A DNA stretch of 64,000 nt. It comes from Doryteuthis pealeii (Eukaryota > Mollusca > Cephalopoda > Myopsida > Loliginidae). The notes under the pieces are model-generated. The model saw only the letters and a program-made list of their open reading frames with translations. It was not told the origin of the DNA and searched no databases. Shown in pieces: positions 55,335 through 64,000 of the stretch (positions are counted from its first letter, which is position 1; each line of letters opens with the position of its first letter). The position numbers and the translations under genes were made by a program. The stretch covers positions 76,612,985-76,676,984 of the forward strand of contig CM042151.1 of assembly GCA_023376005.1 (NCBI GenBank), written 5' to 3'.

Positions 55335-55567
55335 TCTTTTAAAGAAAGCATGTGGCCTAATGGTTAAAGTCATGGGAAATGGACTTATCACCCCGAGTTC
55401 AAATCTTGAATGTGCGAATTGCATTTTACCTAGCGCTAATACCCTTGGGAAAGGAATGAATCCTACTCTTCCTCCAGCTATGGATAAAATAGTAGGGCAT
55501 ACTGGGCTTATTAACCTTGGTTAGGCAACCGGTCTAGGAGAAGGAAAACTCTGAATTCAAACTTGTT
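55335..55567 (+). repeat. SINE-2, plus-strand copy without TA tail
   Basis: Head GGCCTAATGGTTAAAGTC and CCCGAGTTCAAATC; body CTAGCGCTAATACCCTTGGG and CAACCGGTCTAGGAGAAGGA. It ends at AACTCTGAATTCAAACTTGT, next to a zinc-finger remnant, so it inserted into locus D. Confidence 0.85.
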
Positions 55568-55582
55568 GCAATGGTTTCTATC
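55568..55582 (-). pseudogene. 15-base zinc-finger remnant beyond the locus D LINE
   Basis: The minus strand reads GATAGAAACCATTGC, matching the linker after finger 9 in locus B (ACTGGATAGAAACCAT). It identifies the 3' insertion boundary of the LINE in locus D. Confidence 0.7.
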
Positions 55583-55840
55583 TTTTTTGTTTCATTTTCT
55601 TATTAGATTTTTTTAGAAGTCAAGGGGCCCCTGTCCTGGGGCTAACACTTGATTTCTTTATAAATATTATTTGTATCCTAATGATCTTTTTAGGATGGAG
55701 CATATTCCTTTGATAGCTGCTATTTGTACTTCATAGCAGCTTGGCTTCCCTGGTATTGTTTCAAGGTATTTTTTTAGATTTTGTTTCACCAGCCCAGTTG
55801 CCCCAATCACAACAATAAGAGCAGTTTTTTTTTGTTTATC
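55583..55840 (-). mobile_element. R4/Dong-like LINE 3' fragment in locus D linker
   Basis: Begins GATAAACAAAAAAAAACTGC next to finger codons CACACTG and carries the LINE C-terminal coding remnant with an internal deletion after CTCTTATTGTTG. It ends with the 3' UTR CAAGTGTTAGCCCCAGGACA and AATGAAACAAAAAA. Same sense as the zinc-finger gene. The LINE supplies the TAA that ends the finger ORF. Confidence 0.88.
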
Positions 55841-56948
55841 CAGTGTGTGTTCGCATGTGTGATTTCAAATGGGATCTCTGTGAAAATGCCGATCCACAGA
55901 CTTCACAAGAAAATGGTTTCTCTCCAGTGTGTGTTTGCATGTGTGATTTCAATCCGGATTTCCGTGAAAATGCCAATCCACAGACTTCACAAGAAAATGG
56001 TTTCTCTCCAGTGTGTGTATTTGTGTGTCTTTTTAACTGGGAACTACAAGAAAATGCAGATCCACAGAATTCACATGAAAATGGTTTCTCTCCACTGTGT
56101 ATTCGCATGTGTCTTCTTAAATTGAAAATGGTTGAAAATGCGGATCCACAGACTTCACAAGAATAACGTTTCTCTCCAGTGTGTGCTGGCATGTGTGATC
56201 TCAAACTGGATCTCTCTGAAAATGCCGATCCACATACTTTACAAGAAAATGGTTTCTCACCAGTGTGTGTTCGCATGTGTGATTTCAAACTTGATCCCAG
56301 TGAAAATGCTGATCCACAGACTTGACAAGAAAATGGTTTCTCCCCAGTGTGTGTTCGCATGTGTAATTTCAAAGTAGAATTCAGTGAAAATGTAGATCCA
56401 CAGACTTCACAAGAAAAGGGTTTCCCTCCAGTGTGTTTTTGCATGTGTAATTTCAAACCCCACCTCTGTGAAAATGCCGATCCACAGACTTTACAGGAAA
56501 ATGGTTTCTCTCCAGTGTGTGTTCGCATGTGTGATTTCATATCACAAGGCCGTGAAAATGCTGATCCACAGATTTCACAAGAAAATGGTTTCTCACCAAT
56601 GTGTGTTCGCATGTGTGATTTCAAATCACAACTCCGTGAAAATGCTAATCCACAGACTTCACAAGAAAATGGTTTCTCTCCAGTGTGTGTTCGCATGTGT
56701 GATTTCAAACTGCAACTCTGTGAAAATGCTGCTCCACATACTTGACAAGAAAATGGTTTCTCTCCAGTATGTGTTCGCATGTGGCGTTTCAATTGAGAAC
56801 TGAATGAAAATGCTGATCCACAGACTTCACAAGAAAATGATTTCTCTCTAGTGTGTGTTTTCATATGAGCTTTCAAACTTGAACTCACTGGAAATCTGGA
56901 TTCACAAATTTTACATGAAAATGTTTCCACTTCTGAACGTGTTTCCAT
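55836..56948 (-). CDS. C2H2 zinc-finger protein, locus D (thirteen fingers)
   Basis: [20 protein letters not shown] starts the longest intact array here: 370 residues with thirteen fingers, almost no other sequence, and no effector domain. Finger scaffolds are nearly identical ([11 protein letters not shown]...[13 protein letters not shown]), while helix positions differ (for example SCDLKS, RWGLKL, NSTLKL, IFNLRR, KSGLKS). All thirteen keep both Cys and both His. The frame ends at TAA two codons into the LINE joined at the linker. Locus B has a TAG at the corresponding linker, so truncation at this linker predates the LINE or was independent. This is the best candidate for a working gene in the window. 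Confidence 0.82.
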   Translation of the reverse strand: METRSEVETFSCKICESRFPVSSSLKAHMKTHTREKSFSCEVCGSAFSFSSQLKRHMRTHTGEKPFSCQVCGAAFSQSCSLKSHMRTHTGEKPFSCEVCGLAFSRSCDLKSHMRTHIGEKPFSCEICGSAFSRPCDMKSHMRTHTGEKPFSCKVCGSAFSQRWGLKLHMQKHTGGKPFSCEVCGSTFSLNSTLKLHMRTHTGEKPFSCQVCGSAFSLGSSLKSHMRTHTGEKPFSCKVCGSAFSERSSLRSHMPAHTGEKRYSCEVCGSAFSTIFNLRRHMRIHSGEKPFSCEFCGSAFSCSSQLKRHTNTHTGEKPFSCEVCGLAFSRKSGLKSHMQTHTGEKPFSCEVCGSAFSQRSHLKSHMRTHTG

Positions 56949-58430
56949 ATCTGTTCTCTGTGAAAATGTTGCCGTGTGGTGAAAAGTTGTGTTTTACAAG
57001 AGTGTATTTTTCCACTTGTTCTTTGAAATGTGAATTAAGGAAAATGTTCATATACTGAATTCCAAACTCTGTTAATTTGCAGATCTACACATTAACCAGA
57101 ATATTCTTTTTTCCTTTAGCATATGTTTGAATGTGTCTTTTTATATTTCCAGACTATGTGATAATGCTGGTCCGCAAATTGAGAACATTTATTCTTTTTT
57201 AAATTTTTGCTGATCTCCACAATGGAAAAAACCTGATTCACTGGAGTATCTTATTGCACTTGTTCTTTGAAATACTGATCAAGAGAAAACATTCAAATAA
57301 TAAATTTAAAAAAAGAATTGTCCTGTGAGTTTTCAATATGTAGATCCACACATATCAGAATATATTTTTTCTTTAGGTGTTTAAATGTGTCTTTTTACAT
57401 TCAAAACTATTCTTCCCAATGTAGTTGATATCTGTGAATGAATAAGAATTAACATATTATTTTTAAAAAAAAGGATGAAATTCAAGATTTTTTTTGGAAT
57501 TACAATATTACAATCAGTTCATATTTCAATTAACTTAACAGGAACATCAGCATAAAGAAAATTGTTATTCAACAATTCATAATGATGAAGTAAATTTAAT
57601 TAGAAAAAATACTGTATTTATATTAAATTCTATTAAGAATTTAATATAAATACAGTATTTTTTCTAATTTTGACAAAGATTTATTAGAATTAAAAGGACA
57701 ATCCATTCATAAAAATATGAGAAATTTTTTTCCGCTCTAACATTTAGCAAACAAAACAAGTGTAGTTGTTGCAAATTTTTTTAATCTTACCAAAACATCT
57801 GAAAAGTTACTTTTTTATGTAGAACAAAAATGATAGGAATAGATCATTAATAATATTTTGATTTTAAATAGCTAAGTAAATCATATTGAAATTAATAATA
57901 ATAATGATGATTCCATGAAATTATTCACGTGTTATAATAAATAATAAATTTATATATTGCAATAAAAATTATTTAAAGCAGAACTAATAATTTAAAGCAA
58001 AATGATTTTATTAAATTTATCAAGGTAAAAGAATTTTATTAAAAAATTTTCATTGTTTATTAAAGTTTGTGGGATGCCAGTTCTGTTACATTCTGGTTAT
58101 GAAAAATGATCAATGAAATGAAAAGGAAACAGTTTTGAATTAGGTCAATAAAATGAGAGAGATTAATTAATAATAATAATTGTAATAACTTATATTTTGC
58201 TTTAAAAAATCAATTTTATTGAAATTTAATTGTTTATTCATGTGTTTGATGGATTTCATTCAGAGAACATTTAATTTATTGTTTCTGGTGTAGTTTAATA
58301 TGGCTGTTTAGAAAATGTCTTTTAAGAAACATTAACATTTGAAAGGTAGTGAAATTTGGGGCTCAATTTACAACTAGGTGCCAAACAGGACCATAACTTA
58401 GTGATTGTCTTTATGACACTTGATGTTCAA
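56949..58430 (-). repeat. 5' flank of zinc-finger locus D, with a perfect 34-bp-arm hairpin
   Basis: Inverted paralogue of the flanks of A, B and C (CTTCCCAATGTAGTTGATAT, GTTTGTGGGATGCCAGTTCT). Finger-like decayed units are at about 56950-57400. At 57598-57669 a local inverted duplication gives two perfect 34-base arms (AATTAGAAAAAATACTGTAT...) around a 4-base loop. The other three flanks have only one arm. Confidence 0.68.
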
Positions 58431-59240
58431 TTTGCATTCATTTTATTAGATTAATTGAACTTTTTCAACTGGAGTCTATTCAATTAAAAACTGTAATCCC
58501 TTTCATTCAGCAAACTGCTCTCAGTATAACTGCATTCCGCTGGCATTCATTGTTCTTTCTCTAAAAGACAGAAGTCTGGTGAATTTCAACTCTTTCCCAG
58601 TCACTTGCTCGCTCCTGTTGTACATCACTGCCCTCGTCAACAAGACTCGAATGCAACTGTGCCGTGTGTTAAGGCAGGCCTTACATAATGACACTAACAT
58701 CCCACATCCAGGTCAATCACACAGTCTAGTGATTTACATGCATGCTAACGAGGTATTCTGATGTCAAGCCAAAACTCACGATCAGGACAATCTGAGTTCA
58801 ATCTCCCCAATCACTCGTCACACTACACCCTGATCTCATTTTACATGCCAGATATAGTTGTATATGCTTTGAAACACTACATGAGCTGTACTGATCCTGT
58901 ATGCCCAACAACAATACCCCCAATGCTTTTATCACCTTTGTCCATGGATATGGAGACCACTCCAACACCGGATCCTGCACGGGACGCTCCTCCAATTGTC
59001 ACAATGTCCACTCTTGCTTTCCTTCAAGATTGGCACTGATCAGCATCCCCAATTGTCTGCGAGCAAACCGTATCAATTAGTGCCAAACACTCTGCATCCC
59101 ATCAACATCTTCTGTTGTCTGTTGGGCAACTTGATAATCCCTTCCTGTTGCCATTGGTAACAAGGCGGATGAAATGATGGACTATTTGTCAGAATGGTCC
59201 AACTTCCATCTCTGACTTTGAAGGAAAACATAAAATAGGA
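58431..59240. other. GC-richer unclassified block
   Basis: About 58440-59230 is clearly richer in C and G than its surroundings. It has two plus-strand frames of 60 and 92 codons (58579-58761 and 58761-59039), of which the second reads VYALKHYMSCTDPVCPTTIP. I recognise no family. A shorter second copy of its middle (about 58760-58870) is at 59652-59770, so at least part is a dispersed repeat. Confidence 0.45.
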
Positions 59241-60075
59241 AGGACTCTTTTCAGAGCTATCTATTTTTAAGCACAGTATACAAATTGTTGTTCACTGCTG
59301 GCAAAAAAAAAAAATTTTTTTAAATAGTATTTTGTAGCTGAAAACTTGCTCTATCCAACAGTGTTATTGAATCCCCTGTCTCTGTTGTAGTTCAGAAATA
59401 AATAAAAGGAATTACTTTTAGTGCATCTCTCATATTTTTATGAAACACACAAACAAGTTGGATAAACAAAAAAAATTAAAAAGGTAATTCAAATGATTTG
59501 TTTAAGAGAAAATATAAAACTCCCTCGCTTTGATTAGGTGCACCTACCCATTTTCAGCAATTATTTTCTTAAAAAGAAACAAACTGTTAAATTTCCTGAT
59601 AAATATGGCTACCTTTCCAATTAATTTTTTTCTCAATTTACATGTTGTCAATGTCAAGCCACAATTCACAATCAGGAGGATGTGAGTTCAATCTCCCCAA
59701 TCGCCATTAACTACCCCCAGATCTCATTTTACACACCAGACAGTTGTGTATGCTTTGAACCACCACAAGCGTGATTTCTCTCGCCACATGAACTGGACCC
59801 TGAATTTATGTTAATCTTTAAACAAATATGTCTAAAGTGAAACTAAATTAATTAAATTCAGATGTGATACAAAGGTTTTGACAAAGAAAATAAATCTTTG
59901 TTTTTTCAATAATCTTACAATTTAAAAATCTTTCAAAATTTCTTGTTCGGCTTAAAGTTTGTCTTGAATCTATTTGATGAAATTATTTTCCATGATAAAA
60001 TTTTAAAAAAAAAAGAAAAAAAGATTTAACAGAAATTTAATTGGCTAAGATTTCGATGGGTGACTTTGTTTATGT
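59241..60075. repeat. Spacer, repeat copy and family Z flank
   Basis: 59652-59770 repeats part of the preceding block (GAGTTCAATCTCCCCAATCG). 59830-60075 is family Z and neighbour sequence on the minus strand (GATTTCGATGGGTGACTTTG). The rest is AT-rich without a gene. Confidence 0.5.
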
Positions 60076-61120
60076 TAGGGTTACCCAAAAATCGGCTGCT
60101 AGCATCAGATTTTTTTTTTAAAATGAACTAAAATTAATAAGATATTTATTTAAAGTCAAACTTTTGTCTAATTCAATGTCAACATAGATGCCTGCCACCG
60201 GGAACGCCACATTTACATGTTGGTGAGGAAGAAGACTGGCACTGATGCCTTGTACCCTAGTTTGTTTTACACACAGTCCTGGGACCAGTGCCTATATTTG
60301 TTGCATCAGTAGCACCATGTTTCACACTTTTGGCAGTCCTTTGCAAAGTGACCTTTATTGTTGCACCTGTAACAGGTCACATTGGTGCTGGGGCTGCCCC
60401 TGGCACTACTATGAGGTGAGCGTGTGGCTGCAACTACATCCTGGATTTGGTCCCTAGTTATCATCAGCACTCTTGCTTTTGCAATCAAATATCCCATGGT
60501 CAGGGTCCCAATATTTGACACTTGTTTCAGTCCAATTGAGACAGTGTCAGGGAACCCCCTGATGAAAATCAGTTTTGTGAGCCTTACCAGCCCATCTCCC
60601 TTGAACATGGCCAATCCAACCAACTGCCTGATTTTGTTGGCATAGACATCTATACGTTCACCAGCCTACCTGACCATGGTCAGTTTCCTGTTTTTTTCTT
60701 TTATAAGATAATAGCCAATTAAATAATTATCAAAATGAGTAAAAAAGAAATCTCCCCAAAATTATCAATTTTTTTTTTTAATTTTATTTTCCGATTTTCG
60801 GTACTTATTTTCTCATAGAAAAGCCCCCGTAATTTTTTTCTATTCATAACTTCTCTCTTTTATCTCTTTATTTATACTATAATTAGTACAGAAAATGAGC
60901 AACTTGCAAAAATATTAGTTACGCGGCCAAAATGTGACCTGAAAAAAATCAGAAAGTTTTGAAATAAAATAAATAATGCATTATAAAGTTCATTCATTGA
61001 TGAATCAACAAAATTTCATTAAAATCTGATAATTCCCTGATTTTTGGTAAATTATTTTCGGGGGGCGGGCTAAATTCATTTAGTCAAAAACGGATTTTAC
61101 GTCAATTTTGGGTATACCTA
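60076..61120. mobile_element. hAT-like element X with perfect 8-bp duplication and captured gag piece
   Basis: Starts TAGGGTTACCCAAAAATC and ends TTTTGGGTATACCTA. It is flanked by GTTTATGT at 60068-60075 and 61121-61128, in an inverted family Z copy. The target is the same position as for the element at 12984, so the two are likely one insertion copied with its flank. Unlike other X copies it holds about 0.5 kb of foreign, GC-richer sequence near 60180-60700. Confidence 0.85.
60290..60645 (-). pseudogene. Retrotransposon gag fragment with one CCHC zinc knuckle
   Basis: The minus frame 60623-60306 encodes MVGLAMFKGDGLVRLTKLIF, GFPDTVSIGLKQVSNIGTLT and VTCYRCNNKGHFAKDCQKCE. The last part is a classic CX2CX4HX4C nucleocapsid knuckle; the preceding part fits the C-terminal part of a gag capsid. 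The upstream capsid and pol are absent. It lies inside DNA element X and differs from the gag at 34 kb. Confidence 0.8.
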
Positions 61121-61469
61121 GTTTATGTCATCCCACTAATTAACACGGAAAGCACCGAAAATAATATATCAATAAAATGTTGAAATGAATTACATTTTTA
61201 TAATAATTGAATCAGTTTTCAAAATATTTTTGGGCTGACTTCTGATTTAGGTCGGAAAATTAAAACAAAAGTTTTTTGGTGGTACCCAATGACAGTTTAA
61301 CTACAGTCTATGAATTAACATTTTGCAAATTGGGTTACGGTTTTAGGGATTAAGGTTGTTTTTAATTACGTATTGCTTAAAAAAACAAAACAACAACAAC
61401 AAAAAATTACTATACATTTAATTAACCATTGAAATTAATTATTGAATCTTTTATTGAGAGAGTTATTGG
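61121..61469 (+). repeat. Family Z flank and repeat Y copy
   Basis: GTTTATGTCATCCCACTAAT is the inverted Z sequence. 61241-61430 is repeat Y (ATGACAGTTTAACTACAGTC, TTTTTAATTACGTATTGCTT). Confidence 0.7.
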
Positions 61470-61722
61470 TAATCCTTAACTTGTTCCTCGTAAATTCCTA
61501 CCATAAAATAAACTGAACCATCATTTTATGTCCGTGTTTTTGCAATAAATGTTTTATTTTTCTTGCACCCGTAATTTTACAATACTGAATATATTTTCTT
61601 TATTTAAAACATTTATTGCAAACATATTTAAAGCATTTATTGCAAAAACACGGACATAAAATGAGGGTTCAGTTTATTTTATAGTAGGAATTTACGAGGA
61701 ACAAGTTAAGAATTAACCAGTT
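61470..61722. repeat. Palindromic element P, second complete copy
   Basis: Arms TTCCTCGTAAATTCCTACCA and TAGTAGGAATTTACGAGGAA around a central ATTTAAAACATTTATTGC region. Same family as 19668-19955. Confidence 0.82.
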
Positions 61723-61804
61723 ATTTGTGTTAGTATTGCAATGTATAATTTCAATTAACCGTAGTTTAAAAAAATATTTTTCAACATTCAATGTATAGTA
61801 ATTT

Positions 61805-62373
61805 GTAGAGATAACCAAATATGTCAGCTGCTTTTTAAAAACTAATTAAAATTAAATCTATTATTTAAGGTCAAACTTTTGTCTAAAATGATAAGTAGTA
61901 ACATAATGACCATCATTAACAAAAAGAAAAATATCATTACATATGCAGTTTATTTTTAATAGATTTAAAACAATTTGTTTTGGTCAATTTCAACACGATC
62001 TGCTATTCTGTCTATTTTTCAATGGTTTTAGGTGCTTGTTTACAATGTTAAAATAACATTTGGGATGGGAAAAAAATTACCAAAAATCAGGTAATTATCC
62101 AATTTTAATGAAATTTTCAGTAAAACGGAAAGACCAACTTGAAAAAAAAAAGTTACGCCCCCAACATAAGTGGGATCAAAAATAAGTGACCTGAAAAAAT
62201 TAGAAAGTTTTGAAATAAAATAAGTAATGCACTATAAAGATCATTCATTGATACATAAACACTGAAAATTTCATTAAAATCCGATAATTTCCTGATTTTT
62301 GGTAAATTATTTTCTCTAAGGGGGGGATAGTCATTTTGTCAAAAATGCAATTTAGTCTCATTTTGGGTATCCC
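61805..62373. mobile_element. Short X-family element in repeat Y
   Basis: Begins TAGAGATAACCAAATATGTC and ends TTTTGGGTATCCCTA. Flanks GTAATTTG and GTATTTTT are a degenerate 8-bp duplication; the related Y copy at about 61400-61425 lacks the insertion. The element joins two different X halves. Confidence 0.65.
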
Positions 62374-62560
62374 TAGTATTTTTTTTTTGTGTTGTTTTTT
62401 TTTAAGCAATACGTAATTAAAAACAACCTTAATTCCCTAAAACCGTAACCCAATTCGCAAAATGTTAATTCATAGACAGTAGTTAAACTGTCATTGGGTA
62501 CCACCAAAAAACTTTCCGTTTTAATTTTCCGATCTAAGAAGATTTTTGTTGTTTCTTTTT
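62374..62560 (-). repeat. Repeat Y copy, inverted
   Basis: AAGCAATACGTAATTAAAAA and AGTTAAACTGTCATTGGGTA are the complement of 8222-8412. Confidence 0.75.
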
Positions 62561-63210
62561 TCTTTTTGTAAAGTAAGATAATATCTTGAATGTTATACTT
62601 ACTCCTTTCCTTTTTCTTTCGTCTAATTTCTGTTCTTTGCGTCTAGACAATGTTAAAGAAGACAGAGAAAAAAACGTAATATTTTCAACAGAACTAATCT
62701 TTTCTGGTCGAATGAATAAGTGTCGTTGATTTGCAATAAATACAGAAAAAATATCCTATGAGCGATAAATGAAGGGACATAATTCCGATTTTTTTTCTCG
62801 TTTATTTTGCAACATATTCACCCTTCTTAGATGAAAGATATCAAATACATTTTTATACAGTTGCTATATTCACGAAAAATAGAATTTTAATAAATTTATG
62901 ATAAAATAAAAAGAGATTACTATTTGATCTAAATGAAACAGAATAAAAGAATAAACATTTTACAAACTTACATAATTCTAAAAAAATAAACGTGTTTTTA
63001 AAGAAAGTTTCATATTCATTTTATGAAATTAAATAATAAAGAAGAAAACGAATGTCGCAATTATTTATTTATTAGTCGAAAGGTATCAAATAAATTTCTT
63101 GAACAGTCGCCTATAATCACACACACATAAAAAAAAAATTAGATCTTTTTATAAGAAATAGAATGAGTGAGCGTCACTACTAAGATGCTAGACTTCTGCA
63201 TGGCCTTGGA
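62561..63210 (-). repeat. Family Z copy, inverted
   Basis: CGTTATACTTACTTCTTTCC-like order (here TGTTATACTTACTCCTTTCC), AATGTTAAAGAAGACAGAG and GGGACATAATTCCGATTTTT are the complement of 12520-12740. The rest is AT-rich. Confidence 0.65.
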
Positions 63211-64000
63211 GGGAAGTCAATAAAAATAGTTTAGGCATTAGCAATAATTTCGTCTGCTAGGAGTTTTAAAAGCGAATTAAAAATAATTAAATCTATTATT
63301 TAAGGTCAAACTTTGTCTAAATCGATAAGTAGTAACATACTGACCATCATTAAAAAAGAAAAATATTATTACAATATGCAATTTATTTTTAATACATTTT
63401 ATACATTAAAAATCGTCCGAATTTTGACAAAAAGTTACGTTGAATTTATTTTTGATTTATCGTGTTCAATAATGGTTTTAAAATATTTTTAGAATACTTA
63501 TAAACATTTCTTTTTAGAAATAAGTAAAGCGTTACTTTAAATACATATTTATTAAATATTACTGAAATTTTACTCACTCGTTTTAACTTTTAACCAAGTA
63601 AAATCCGTTTTTTGTATGTAAAAAAAAATAAAAGATATATTAGTTTCGTTTGAAAATAAAATTTGCATATTCATTTCCCTTTCGTGTATGGTATTCCAGA
63701 ACCGCTAAAAAAATTTCCCCGTACGGGAAAATGAGCACCCCTAAAAACTCAAAAAGTAAAGAACTTTTAAGATTTTTTTTTTATCTGATAGATTGGTGTG
63801 TAAACGATAATAATCCATTGAAGGAAAAAAAAAAAAAACAACGTTTTTTTTATTTTAGTAAAAAAAAAAAAAAAATTGTTAATTTAAAGATAAAAAGTGA
63901 GAAAACATCAATGTGAATTTGAATATTTTTAATTAAAAATGAATAATTGAATTAAAAATAGTAATAATGAAATGAACTTACCTTTATTAGATATTGAATT
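63211..64000. repeat. X-family half copy and AT-rich end of window
   Basis: 63250-63400 repeats the left half of element X (AGGTCAAACTTTGTCTAAAT, GTAGTAACATACTGACCATC). About 63710-63840 is the complement of 26345-26450. A-runs near 63830 and 63860. The 88-codon frame 63650-63916 is low-complexity and rejected. Confidence 0.55.

Noticed and set aside
63650..63916. 88-codon plus-strand frame ending in Lys runs
   Set aside because: It crosses A homopolymers and a repeat shared with 26345-26450 on the other strand.

Overview
The window is AT-rich animal nuclear DNA: no operons or ribosome binding sites, many tRNA-derived SINEs, non-LTR and LTR retrotransposon debris, foldback DNA transposons, microsatellites, and a dispersed family of tandem C2H2 zinc-finger genes. 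Homopolymer runs, interstitial TTAGGG-like tracts and long inverted repeats are frequent. A lophotrochozoan such as a mollusc is a plausible source from the retroelement mix, but that is an inference from general appearance. I see no conserved single-copy host gene.

Layout. 0-15 kb is almost entirely nested foldback DNA elements and SINEs, with one mariner remnant near 7.5 kb. 15.4-18.4 kb holds zinc-finger locus A, broken by two retrotransposon 3' ends. 18.5-28 kb is repeats. 28-30.7 kb is zinc-finger locus B. 32.3-34.9 kb is a decayed Ty3/gypsy element on the minus strand. 38-42 kb is zinc-finger locus C. 43-50 kb is dispersed repeats, a solo LTR and a 1.36-kb minisatellite. 50.07-54.40 kb is a nearly complete restriction-like-endonuclease (R4/Dong-like) LINE on the minus strand, sitting inside zinc-finger locus E. 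55.6-58.4 kb is zinc-finger locus D, also minus. 58.4-64 kb is repeats, including a DNA transposon with perfect 8-bp target duplications and a captured gag fragment.

The main biological story is the link between the zinc-finger loci and the R4/Dong-like LINE. Where the 3' junctions are intact (loci A, C, D, E), the LINE lies in the same sense as the zinc-finger gene and rejoins it within about two bases of the same point, in the codons for the TGEKP inter-finger linker (after ACTG). Locus B supplies an uninterrupted version of the site occupied in D. This suggests a retrotransposon using the repeated linker-coding sequence of a zinc-finger family as its target, much as R2 and R4 use rDNA. The loci are segmental duplicates of one another, so some insertions are shared by descent. 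I count at least three distinct events.

The zinc-finger genes share a start region, a first finger with an FPVSSSLK core and about 1.3-1.5 kb of upstream sequence containing decayed finger-like units. All carry at least one stop, frameshift or insertion, so which are expressed cannot be told from sequence alone.
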